DNA of 64,000 nucleotides from Chrysemys picta bellii. Taxonomy: Eukaryota; Chordata; Testudines; Emydidae. The position numbers and the translations under genes were made by a program. The notes below the pieces were generated by a model. That model searched no databases. It saw only the letters and a list, made by a program, of their open reading frames with translations, and was not told the DNA's origin. Positions 1 to 9,700 of the stretch are shown here, piece after piece. The first letter of the stretch is position 1; each line of letters starts with the position of its first letter. The DNA is taken from contig NC_088796.1 in NCBI RefSeq assembly GCF_011386835.1, forward strand, positions 83,783,468 through 83,847,467. The letters are read 5' to 3'.

Positions 1-508
1 ATGATTAAAAAATTCATTAATCATATTCTAAATTTTTTTCTGCCCACAAGTGTAGAAGTGATGATTGAGACCCATCGAAATCTTTAATTTTTGTAATTGC
101 TGTATTGAGCATTTGTGAAATATAGCATCTGTATGTCTGAATAGAAGGAAGGGGGTTAGTGAGTATGTGTGTGTGTGTACTACATGTCAGACACTTCTTT
201 GTACATACAGTCAGCACTGACAGGAGGCTTGTACATTAATACCTAGGGCTTGAAAATTCCACATGCCTGTGGCAATTATTTTTCTCTTCCAGATAAATGT
301 CGTCAGCTTTCACAGAATCTAAATGTTCATTAAAAAGTGTTTTTGGCCCTTACAGTTGTAAATATAATGTTCCCAATATTACCTGAGTGTAAAGTGTCTG
401 CTCGCAGTTCTGTTGTCTCTCCTGCTGCTCATAGCTTTTCTAATGTGCAGCAAAGAAAAACTGACCAGAATCTTGTTTGTTTTTAACTAACCCAGTGGCA
501 GCAATCGA
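1..508. other. unique AT-rich DNA, no gene seen
   Basis: No coding region or recognisable repeat is seen here apart from a short TG run near position 165-180. The sequence is non-coding flank left of the Harbinger element. Confidence 0.5.
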
Positions 509-698
509 TTTTAGTATTTCGAATTAGGGTTAGTGTGGCCGCAATGCGATGGTATTGGCCTCCGGGAGCTATCCCACAGTGCACCAGTGTGACCACTCTG
601 GACAGCAATCTGAACTCGGATGCACTGGCCAGGTAGGCAGGAAAAGCCCCGGGAACATTTGAATTTCATTTCCTGTTTGCCCAGCGTGGAGAGCACAG

Positions 699-1266
699 GT
701 GACCACAGATAGCTCATCAGCACAGGTAACCATGCAGGCCGATAATCGAAAAAGAGCACCAGCATGGAGCGTACGGGAGGTACTGGATCTGATCACTATA
801 TGGGGAGAGGATTCAGTGCTAGCAGAACTTCGTTCTAAAAGACGAAATGCAAAAACTTTTGAAAAAATCTCCAAGGGCATGATGGAGAGAGGCCACAATA
901 GGGACTCAGATCAGTGCCACGTGAAAGTCAAGGAGCTCAGACAAGCCTATCAAAAAACAAAGGAGGCAAACGGTCGCTCCGGGTCAGAGCCGCGGACATG
1001 CCGCTTCTACGCCGAGCTGCATGCAATTCTAGGGGGGGCTGCCACCACTACCCCACCTGTGACCGTGGATTCTGGGTCGGGGATAGTCTCATCAGCTACA
1101 CCTGAGGATTCTGTGGATGGAGAAGAGGAGGAGGAGGAGGAGGACGAGCTTGCAGAGAGCACCCAGCACTCCGTTCTCCCCAACAGCCAGGATCTTTTTC
1201 TCAGCCTGACTGAAGTACCCTCCCAAGCCAGTATTCAAGACCATGACCCCATGGAAGGGACCTCAG
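699..1266 (+). CDS. Harbinger Myb/SANT-like DNA-binding protein, exon 1
   Basis: Exon 1 encodes 189 codons plus one base. Residues about 18-110 form a Myb/SANT-like (trihelix type) domain: the Trp in RAPAWS, a WGEDSVLAELRSKRRN stretch, a basic helix with AKTFEKISKGM, and VKVKELRQAYQKTKEANGRSG followed by CRFYAELHAILGG. An acidic run of Glu residues follows at about 145-155. In Harbinger elements such proteins bind the transposon ends and help import the transposase into the nucleus (family knowledge). The donor GTGAGT at 1267 leaves phase 1 and joins exon 2 at 2339 in frame. The Met at 732 could also be the true start. Confidence 0.8.
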
Positions 1267-1366
1267 GTGAGTGTACCTTTTAAAATATAAAACTTGTTTT
1301 AAAAGCAAGCGTTTTTTAATGATTACTTTGCCCTGAGGACTTGGGATGCATTCGCGGCCAGTACAG

Positions 1367-1732
1367 CTACTGGAAAAGTCTGTTAACGTGTCTGGGGATG
1401 GAGCGGAAATCCTCCAGGGACATCTCCATGAAGCTCTCCTGGAGGTACTCCAAAAGCCTTGCCACAAGGTTTCTGGGCAGTGCAGCCTTATTCCGTCCTC
1501 CATGGTAGGACACTTGACCACGCCATGCCTGCAGCAAGTAATCTGGTATCATTGCCTGACAAAGCCTGGCAGCGTATGGTCCCGGTGTTTGCTGGCATTC
1601 AAGCAACATCCGTTCTTTATCTTGCTGTGTGATCCTAAGGAGAGTGATATCGCTCATGGTAACTTGGTTGAAATATGGGAACTTAATTAAGGGGACAGAG
1701 GTGGCCGTTCCTACTGGGCTGTTTGCCTGTGG
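1367..1732 (-). CDS. candidate antisense third gene of the Harbinger element, main exon
   Basis: This minus-strand frame lies wholly within the Myb gene intron. From 1732 it reads PQANSPVGTATSVPLIK, then FNQVTMSDITLLRITQQDKE and GPYAARLCQAMIPDYLLQAW, and closes with a Leu/Glu-rich helical part (ARLLEYLQESF). Amino-acid use looks like a real protein. The exon is preceded on - by an acceptor TTTCTTTTCAG, and a donor ATG|GTAAGC at 2115 would supply the start codon in the right phase, giving about 122 residues. The stop is TAG at 1367-1369; after it the frame stays open for 16 codons to TAA at 1316-1318, so TAG may be a nonsense mutation. The GGRNKAALPRNL segment faintly recalls BEN domains, which is only a guess. 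It could instead be a chance antisense frame. Confidence 0.45.
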   Translation of the reverse strand, partial: PQANSPVGTATSVPLIKFPYFNQVTMSDITLLRITQQDKERMLLECQQTPGPYAARLCQAMIPDYLLQAWRGQVSYHGGRNKAALPRNLVARLLEYLQESFMEMSLEDFRSIPRHVNRLFQ

Positions 1733-1818
1733 CTGAAAAGAAATCCTTCCCTGCAGTTAGCCAAGCGTGGGGGGGGGGGGGGGGAGTAATTGGCCTTGAG
1801 CTTTTTGTGTTTGGCTAG

Positions 1819-2022
1819 CAGGGATCTTCCCTGATACCAGCCACGCGGTGGGGGGAGGGGTACAGCGATCATCCCAGAGAATTCGTGGCGGGAGGGGGGA
1901 GTGGGGAGGTTAGTTTGGTTTCTGCAGGGATCTTCCCTGATACCTGCCACGCGGTGGGGGGAGGGATAAAGCGATCATCCCAGAGAATTGGGAGGGGGGG
2001 GGGGGGTTAGTTTGTTTTCTGC
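1819..2022. repeat. two tandem copies of a roughly 105-bp GC-rich unit plus poly-G runs
   Basis: GCAGGGATCTTCCCTGATAC, then CCACGCGGTGGGGGGAGGG and GCGATCATCCCAGAGAATT occur at about 1819-1921 and again at 1925-2022. Long G runs occur near 1770-1784 and 1993-2006. The block lies in the shared intron of the Myb-like gene and the candidate antisense gene. Confidence 0.75.
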
Positions 2023-2114
2023 TGCTGAAGGTTAACAGGAAAACCGCAGCAGTCAACGGGCTTTGCTTGGTATGTGGGAAAGGAGGGCGCAGAAGCCGAA
2101 AGACAATGGCTTAC

Positions 2115-2190
2115 CATGGCTGCATGGAAGCTGAATTCTATTGCCTGGACCTGCGTCTGTGATCTCTAACACCAAAGCCACAGGCACTCA
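2115..2190 (-). CDS. candidate first exon of the antisense gene (5' UTR plus ATG)
   Basis: On the minus strand the sequence GCAGCCATG, a good Kozak context, sits directly against a consensus donor GTAAGC at 2114-2109. The frame upstream reaches a TAG without another Met, so this exon would contribute only the start codon. The upstream boundary at 2190 is nominal. Confidence 0.35.
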
Positions 2191-2338
2191 ATATTAAGAT
2201 GGAAATTGCGACCTTGTACTGAAATCACATGTGCTATGTAATTTGAATAGTGTTTTTCACCAAGAAAGAGTATAAGCATTGTTCTGTAAAATGTATCATT
2301 TTAAAAACTTCTCTCCTTTTTTTCAACCCTCCCTCCAG

Positions 2339-2802
2339 CAGCTGCAAATTTTTCAAGCCTCCCTCCTCCGTCCCGAAGGCTATCTCAGATAAGGCGGCGT
2401 AGAAAGAGGACAAGAGACGACATGTTCACTGAAATAATGGAATGCACCCGCAATGAAAGAGCTCATTTGAATGAGTGGAAGGATACTGTAACTAAATTTA
2501 GGAAAGATGCCAGTGAATGCGAGGTCCTGAGGGACGCTAGAGATGAGAGGTGGCAGGCTGCAACGCTGGGGCTGCTGCGTGAGCAAACGGACATGCTCCG
2601 GCGTCTGGTGGAGCTTCAGGAACAGCAGCAGGATGACAGAGTGCCGCTACAGCCCCTATATAACCTCCCTCCCCCCTCACCATGTTTCATATCCTCCTCA
2701 CCCAGACGTGTAAGAACGTGGGGGGGGGGGGGGGGGAAGGCTCCGTGCACCTTCCCACTCCACCCCAGTGGACAGCCCAACCAAATGCTGTCATTACATT
2801 GA
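2339..2802 (+). CDS. Harbinger Myb/SANT-like protein, exon 2
   Basis: A pyrimidine-rich acceptor ending CCTCCAG precedes this exon. Splicing from 1266 restores an Ala codon and continues with a Pro/Ser stretch, a basic patch (IRRRRRKRTRDD) and a helical, charged region that includes TLGLLREQTDMLRRLVELQEQQQ, likely a coiled-coil or partner-binding helix. The joined product is about 343 residues. A run of about 18 G near 2719-2736 lies inside the last part of the frame, so the C-terminus is unreliable if that homopolymer has slipped. A poly(A) signal AATAAA lies downstream at 2896. Confidence 0.7.
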
Positions 2803-2895
2803 ATTTGTTCAGTGGCCTTTTACTTCCCTCCTATCCTCCTCCCAAACCTCACCCAGATTACCTTGTTGGTTCTCTCCCTATGTTTATAATCAGTT

Positions 2896-2901
2896 AATAA
2901 A
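2896..2901 (+). terminator. poly(A) signal of the Myb-like gene
   Basis: AATAAA lies about 95 bases after the stop of the + strand gene and faces the minus-strand signal at 2930-2935. Confidence 0.5.
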
Positions 2902-2929
2902 GAATACATGATTTTTAAATGATAGTGAC

Positions 2930-2935
2930 TTTATT
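2930..2935 (-). terminator. poly(A) signal of the transposase gene
   Basis: TTTATT on + reads AATAAA on -, about 105 bases beyond the inferred original stop of the transposase (3041-3043). The two convergent transcripts would end within about 40 bases of each other. Confidence 0.45.
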
Positions 2936-3040
2936 TCCTTTGAAAGAAAGCTGGGGGAACGGGGAGGGTGGGTTCCTTACAGAGAATGAATGAGTCAATA
3001 AAGGGGGCGGGTTTTCATGAAGGAGAAACAAACAGAAATT

Positions 3041-4330
3041 TCACACTGTAGCCTGGCCAGTCATGAAACTTGTTTTCAAAGCCTCTCTGATGCACAGCGC
3101 TTCCTGGTGTGCTCTTCTAATCGCCCTGGTGTCTGGCTGCGCGTAATCAGCAGCCAGGCGATTTGCCTCAGCCTCCTACCCTGCCATAAAGGTCTCCCCC
3201 TTACTTTCACATAGATTGTGGAGCACACAGAAAGCAGAAATAACCATGGGGAGATTTCTTTGGCTGAGGTCTGAGCGAGTCAATAGCGATCTCCAGCGAC
3301 CTTTTAAACGGCCAAATGCACATTCTACCACCATTCTGCACTTGCTCAGCCTGTAGTTAAACAGCTCCTGACTCCTGTCCAGGCTGCCTGTGTGTGGCTT
3401 CATGAGCCATGGCATTTAGGGGTAGGCTGGGTGCCCAAGAATAACTATTGGCATTTCAACATCCCCAACGGTTATTTTCTGGTCCGGGAAGTAAGTCCCT
3501 TGCTGCAGCCCTTTAAACAGAGTAGTGTTCCTGAAGATGCGAGCATCATGAACCCTTCCCGGCCAGCCCGCGTTGATGTTGGTGAAACGTCCCTTGTGAT
3601 CCACAAGTGCTTGCAGCACCATTGAAAAGTACCCCTTGCGGTTTATGTACTGGGTACCCTGGTGCTCCGGTGCCAAGATAGGGATGTGGGTTCCATCTAT
3701 CGCCCCACCACAGTTAGGGAATCCCATTGCAGCAAAGCCATCCACTGTGACCTGCACATCTCCCAGAGTCACTAGCTTTCGTAGCAGCACCTCAGTGATT
3801 GCTTTGGCTACTTGCATCACAGCAGCCCCCACAGTAGATTTGCCCACTCCAAATTGATTCCCGACTGACCGGTAGCTGTCTGGCGTTGCAAGCTTCCACA
3901 GGGCTATCGCCACTCGCTTCTCAACTGTGAGGGCTGCTCTCATCTTTGTATTCTGGCGCTTCAGGGCAGGGGAAAGCAAGTCACAAAGTTCCAAGAAAGT
4001 GCCCTTACGCATGGGAAAGTTTCGCAGCCACTGGGAATCGTCCCACACCTGCAACACTATGCGGTCCCACCAGTCTGTGCTTGTTTCCCGGGCCCAGAAT
4101 CGGCGTTCCACGGCTATAACCTGCCCCATTAACAGCATGATCTCCAAAGCACCGGGTACCGCGGTTCGATAGAATTCCATGTCCATATCCTCATCACTCT
4201 CCTCGCTGCGCTGCCGTAGCCTGCTCCTCGCCGCCTGGTTTTCCAGGTTCTTGTTCAGCATAAACTGCACGATAAGGCGCGAGGTATTTACAATGTTCAT
4301 GACTGCTATCTTGAGCTGAGCGGGCTCCAT
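3041..4330 (-). pseudogene. HARBI1-like Harbinger transposase with two nonsense codons
   Basis: Read from 4330 leftward this is a DDE_Tnp_4 / HARBI1-like nuclease. An N-terminal helical part includes RSVGNQFGVGKSTVG (helix-turn-helix region, about 154-168). The catalytic core has Asp212 in GAIDGTHIP, Asp244 in ALVDHKGRF with GWPGRVHDARIF after it, and Glu336 in VECAFGRLKGRW, so the DDE triad is present. The frame is broken by TAA at 3416-3418, just after HPAYP (ILGDPAYP is the usual form, so His is also a change), and by TAG at 3176-3178, where Trp is expected after FMAG. Beyond each stop the same frame continues to TGA at 3041-3043, for about 429 codons. No frameshift is seen. Confidence 0.85.
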
Positions 4331-4697
4331 GCTTGCCGTGGTATGGCGTTTGCACTGTTCACCCAGGAAAAAGACGCGAAACGGTTGTTTGCCGTTGCTT
4401 CCTGGAGAGGGGGGAGGATATACCCAGAACCACCCGTGACAATGTTTTTAGCCCCATCAGGCATTGGGATATCAACCCAGAATTCCAATGGGTGGAGGAG
4501 ACTGTGGGAACTATGGGATAGCTATGGGATAGCTACCCACAGTGCAACGCTCCGGAAATCGACACTAACCCCGGTACATGGACGCACACCGGCGAATTAA
4601 TGTGCTTAGTGTGGTTGCATACAATTGAATTTATACAACCTGTTTTCCAAATTCGAATTATATAAATTCGGATTAATCCCGTAGTGTAGACATACCC

Positions 4698-4700
4698 TTA
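4698..4700. other. TTA target site at the Harbinger right end
   Basis: TTA directly follows the terminal ACCC of the transposon. The left partner is lost, so the duplication cannot be confirmed. Confidence 0.45.
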
Positions 4701-4795
4701 GACACTCCAGTCAGCTTCAGCACAGACAGAGAGGTTGGGCCACACCCATCTGCAGTTCACTGAAACTGGGATGCACTCAACTCAGGAGATTCTTA

Positions 4796-5128
4796 GGGCT
4801 TGGCTACATTGGCGCTTTACAGCGCTGCAACTTTCTCGCACAGGGGTGTGAAAAAGCACTGGCTGTAAAGCGCCAGTGTAAACACTGCCCCAGCGCTGGG
4901 AGCCACTTAGACTCTAAGGTGCCACAAGTCCTGTTCTTTTTGTGGATACAGACTAACACGGCTGCTACTCTGAAAGCTCCCAGCGCTGTAAGCTAATCCC
5001 CTCATGGAGGTGGAGTACCTGCAGCTGAGTTCTCCCAGCGCTGGCGTGCGACCACACTCACACTTCAAAGCACTGCTGCGGGAGTGTTCCCGCAGCAGCG
5101 CTTTGAAGTTTTGAGTGTAGCCACGGTC
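4796..5128. mobile_element. Harbinger-type MITE, 333 bp
   Basis: The ends are inverted copies (GGGCTTGGCTACATTGG and, reversed, GACCGTGGCTACACTC), flanked by TTA at 4793-4795 and 5129-5131. Internal AGCGCTG / CAGCGCT motifs recur as dispersed palindromes. There is no coding capacity. It lies only 95 bases from the Harbinger element. A SINE-like fragment interrupts it. Confidence 0.6.
4906..4976 (+). mobile_element. SINE-like tail fragment inside the MITE
   Basis: The stretch CTCTAAGGTGCCACAAG to CAGACTAACACGGCTGCTAC resembles the 3' part of a common turtle short interspersed repeat (recognised from general familiarity). It splits the surrounding MITE between two GGGAGC / GCTCCC arms. No tRNA-like head is present. 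Confidence 0.4.
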
Positions 5129-5393
5129 TTAGTTAACAGAGACTTTCACAATGCCCAGTGTTCAGCCTTTCTGGGCAATTTGCACCCTGTGCAGTTTTAG
5201 CTTCTTCTGATCTTCCTTCTTACTTATTTTGCTTCCTTTTCTGTCCCTACTTCCCTTACCCGAAATAAGCAAACAGAAAATAACAAACCAGTAACCACTT
5301 TCTGTTCTCCAGCCACCACACTTAAAACTCACTTAAAATCACTACCAGTATCTCAAAGCAATCAGCTATGCACAGACCCTGCTCGCTGTGCCA

Positions 5394-6664
5394 CTGTAAC
5401 GGGTTGGATCACAGAAACCCCCTGGGAGCTGCCACCTGATGTGCCAAGACTACCTCTGCTCCTGTTTTCCCTGCCAGCTCAGGACTCCAGCACCCTGTCT
5501 TGCTGAGCCAGACACTCCCGTCTGCTCCAACACAGACCCAGGGTCTGAATTACTTGCCCCAAAGCTGCAGGTTTACCTGAAAACAGCTCACAGAAGTGTG
5601 CTTGTCTTTAGCACTCAGATGCCCAACTCCCAAAGTGGTCTAAACCCAAATAAATCCGTTTTACCGTGTATAAAGCTTATGCAGGGTAAACTCATAAATT
5701 GTTTGCCCTCTATAACACTGATAGAGAGATATGCACAGTTATTTGCTCCCCCAGGTATTAATACATACTCTGAGTTAATTAATAAGTAAAAAGTGATTTT
5801 ATTAAATACAGAAAGTAGGATTTAAGTGGTTCCAAGTAGTAACAGACAGAACAAAGTAAGTCACCAAGCAAAATAAAATAAAATGCGCAAATCTATGTCT
5901 AATCAAACTGAATACAGATAATCTCACCCTCAGAGATGCTTCAGTAAGTTTTTTTCCTCGGACTGGACACCTTCCAGGCCTGGGCACAATTCCTTCCCCT
6001 GGTACAGCTCTTATTCCAGCTCAGGTGGTAACTAGGGGATTCTTCATGATGGCTCCTCTCTCCCCCTTTTCTCTGTTCTACCCCTTTATATATCTTTTGC
6101 ATAAGGCAGGAACCCTTTGTCCCTCTGAGTTTCCACCCCCCTCCCCCCCACTAGGTTAAAGATGGATTCCAGTTCGTGTGACATGATCACATGTCACTGT
6201 AAGACCCCAAGCCTTCATTCCTCCCAGCCTGACTCACAGGAAGGCTTGCTTGCAAACAGAGCCCCAGTCAATTGTCCTGGTTGATGGGAGCCATTAAGAT
6301 TCCAAACCACCATTAATGGCCCACACTTTGCATAATTACAGTAGGCCCACAGAGTTATATTTCATATTTCTAGTCCCAGATACAAGATTGGTACATTTAT
6401 ACAAATAGGATGATCACACTCAGTAGATTATAAGCTTTGTAATGATACCTTACAAGAGACCTTTTGCATGAAGCACATTCCAGTTACTCACTCATTACCA
6501 TATTTTTTATAAAACCATATAGACTGCACAACTTCACAAGGTGAGCATCATCCATTCTGTGCAATGCATGAGACTAGGGTCCTGTGGGGAAAAGAGTATA
6601 TGATCATATATTTAAAGACTGTATCAGTGCATATGTACAAGTGGGCCAAATTAGGCTTCTACAG
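5394..6664 (-). mobile_element. solo LTR of an endogenous LTR retroelement, minus orientation
   Basis: The block begins CTGTAACGGG and ends TTCTACAG, giving TG...CA termini on either strand, and is flanked on both sides by GCCA (5390-5393 and 6665-6668). On - there is a strong TATA box, TATATAAAGG, near 6082-6091, and an AATAAA near 5798-5804 about 290 bases downstream, the U3-R-U5 order expected of an LTR. It has no coding region or second LTR. The class is not resolved. Confidence 0.55.
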
Positions 6665-6724
6665 GCCAATCTTTAATTCTGGCATTTTACTGACTTAGAT
6701 GTGCTTTACTTTGTTCTTTTAACA

Positions 6725-6750
6725 CTTTGTGTGTGTGTGTGTGTGTACAC
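6725..6750. repeat. (TG)n microsatellite
   Basis: A short uninterrupted GT run, followed by a GA-rich run at about 6763-6775. Confidence 0.85.
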
Positions 6751-9700
6751 ATGTACATCTATAGAGAGAGAGAGTGTTGAGGCTGAAAAGAAAGGAGGAA
6801 TTAAAAATATAGAGGAGATAGCACAATGTAGGGTGGGGAGAGAGAAAGTAAAGAGGAAACAGACTGACAATAATGGAGGAGAAGACAAACTATGATCTAT
6901 TCTCTAGGAAGGGAAAGAATGTATGAGAACAGCAAAAGGAGATTGTTACATTGAAAAAAAAATAAATAGAAGGTTTACTGGCAATATGTTACAATTAAAT
7001 ACATGTACAGAAGAAGCAGTGTACAATTACTTTATTCCTATAACTAGCCATAGCCTTCAGGGATTTCACATCACAGGTATTTTTCTTTTCATAGGTATTA
7101 AGCTGATAGGTTTAGCCTTTGGGTTGGTAGATGTTGGAGTAAATTTTTCAAGCCTGCTCAGTATACCTACAGAGAAATTCTGAACAAATGCACTGAATTG
7201 TATGCCTGCGTTGTCCTAGTATTCAAACAGTGGGTGTGTTTTTATGGGTTTGTATTTTTTTTTTAATTCTAAAACATGCTCTGCTGATAAAAATAATGAT
7301 TTATGGTATTTTAAAGAACTAACTGTGTGTGCTTGATACTGCTTAGTGATTGAAGAAGAGCATCCCTTATTTTAATTTAGTTTCAGAGTGAATGAAAATA
7401 TTTTGGCAGAGGATAGCAAGCTCTCCTAGGAGGAGGTGGCCAGAATATAGTGAGAGCTGGCTGGAAATGAATACACCTCTTACCCATTCCTTCACCAATT
7501 TGTTGCCATGCTAAAGATGGAAAATGGAAATAACCTAAAGATTGATACTATTCTTCCCATAGCTATGGTAGTTCGGAGTATAAAGTGTTTGCCACTCAAC
7601 TCAATAAGCCACTGTTGCTGTATTTTAATATTGCAGTGCTCTTTTCGGTGCTGAAAACTACCAGTTCTCCAATTTCAACTCAGTTTCTTCTGCTAGAGAT
7701 ACCCCTGCTTGTCTTATGGCTATAACCTTAACTGGGAGGTTTTGTAAAAGATATGCCACTTCTGTTAATCTAGCACAATAAGATAACCATCTTTTGAAAT
7801 ATGAGTAATACATAGATAATTCAAAACTGCCTATTTGCAAGACATTGAAAATAAAGTATTTGCAAACTCCCCAAATAGCTCAGTAATGATTTTGTATTCA
7901 ATTTAAATGGAATAATTTAATAGAAGAAATAATCCATTGCTCTGCTTTTACTTGGGCATCAGTGAGGAGAAATTTGAAAGACCGCTTCTCTCTGCATTTG
8001 TGGATTAACAATATACTTCTCTGTTCAGAAATAATAATCAAGTTCTGTATACTCCCAGGATTTAAGTTGTTCTGATAATACATTGAAATATTCAGGTAGT
8101 CTGCCCCAATGGATCACTTTAATGGTTCATAATCTGGTTATTTGGCTCTGTTTAGAAGGTCAGTGTGGCAGTAATTGAAGGACAATGGGATTTTTATTGT
8201 GTAAGGCTGTATTCACAGTTAGATGGCCTGCCCCCTTGTTCTTTGGAATGCATGTCTGTCTTGTATATGTACACACACTTCTGGGTGGACACACACATCT
8301 GGGTGGTCTGAACGGTCATATGACTATTCTGTGTTATTTTGGAAGTCATGTCTCTTCGCCTGATAACAGCATACAGGAGGATAGAATAGGATGTAGTTAA
8401 CCAGCCTGCAGACTAGTACAGGCGTGAGTGGGCGGCAGTGGCTGCTGCTGTTGCTGCTTGTCAGTAGCTCTGCAATTTCTCACCAAGCCAGGAGTCAAAA
8501 CTTGGAAATGAGACACTGAACAGCGGTGGGAGATGGCAGGTTACCTGGCATTAGTCAGCCTTTGGATCTGAGTGAGTGAAAGGAGTGAGTGGCGCCCTTG
8601 CTTGCACCTGTGTCACTCATTTATCTAAACTGCATAGAGATGTTTTATTTACAGCACTGTGTGATTTAGTTCTTTCTGTTTTGAACCGTAGCCCTTTGGG
8701 AAGTGGATAACTTGTCATTTTAGCTGCTCTGTTTAGATGTATATATTGTACAGATTGACTGACTGAGGAGAAAATAAATGAGACACCCACTCAAGGTGTT
8801 CCGGCATAATTTCATCTCATGCTACTTAGGTATATTTTTGAACCATATTATGCTGCACATAGTTTGATTTATGTCTGTCTATAAGCAGTTAAGGGCCCGA
8901 TACAACAATGAATATTACTAAGATATGAATGTTGCAGTTTAGAAGATGGGGTGTGTATAAGACCCTCATCCCTAAAATTTTACTGCTTTCTAGCCTTTTT
9001 ATAAATGTTCAAAGTCCAGTCCTGATGTTCTAAAGCAGACTTTTTCTATAAATTGAAAATATATTTCATACCCTAAGCGCAGTATGAAACTCTTTATTTT
9101 TATTTTTGAAACTGCAAAAAACATAAAATATTTAGAAAGAAAGTTTAACAAATCAGTACAATACACACAAACACTCCTTTCAGTATACAAACACATAAGC
9201 CGATCTATTAGTTTTTCCATCTCTTGTTGCTTCTCTGTAGTAAATTGGTGTAAATATTACCTAAGTAAATTGGTGTAAATGTTAATATTACAACATAGAA
9301 TGCACACATCACCTTCATTGTTCCTAAAAATGACAAGAAAAACTGTAATGGAAAACAGAAATAATTTAATTTAATTTAAATGTGTAAGGGACTAAGATAA
9401 AGTCATGAGATTTACAGCAGGAAATGAATGACTGGCGCAGCCAGAATTTTTCAAGAGCATAGTCACTGTAGAAATATTAATGTAAAGTGCTCATTAAAAT
9501 TTGATCCTGTTGCAGTTAAGGAATATTACTGGTTGAATAAGATGGAAGCACAACCTAAACTCTAACCATCAAAAGTAAGCCTGGATTAATTATCCCTACA
9601 GTTTAGTCTCACTGTTACTAAAGTTTAATTATGGCTGCTATATGTCATGTCTTAATTTTTCAAACAGTTTGCCATATCCAGTTACTATGACTGCTAAGCG

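Larger units (their letters stand above)
509..4697. mobile_element. PIF/Harbinger DNA transposon, left end truncated
   Basis: This element carries the two genes expected of a PIF/Harbinger transposon: a Myb/SANT-like DNA-binding protein on + and a DDE transposase on -, converging near 2.9 kb. The right terminus ends in TAGTGTAGACATACCC followed by TTA, matching the 3-bp TTA/TAA target preference of the superfamily. The left side shares sub-terminal sequence with the inverted right side (TTAGTGT, then AGCTATCCCA-CAGTGC), but the outermost roughly 130 bases are missing, so the left edge is approximate. With one terminus lost and a broken transposase, this copy should be immobile. A candidate third gene lies antisense within the Myb intron. 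Confidence 0.85.

Noticed and set aside
3636..4172. Plus-strand frames opposite the transposase
   Set aside because: They are antisense shadows of the transposase coding sequence.
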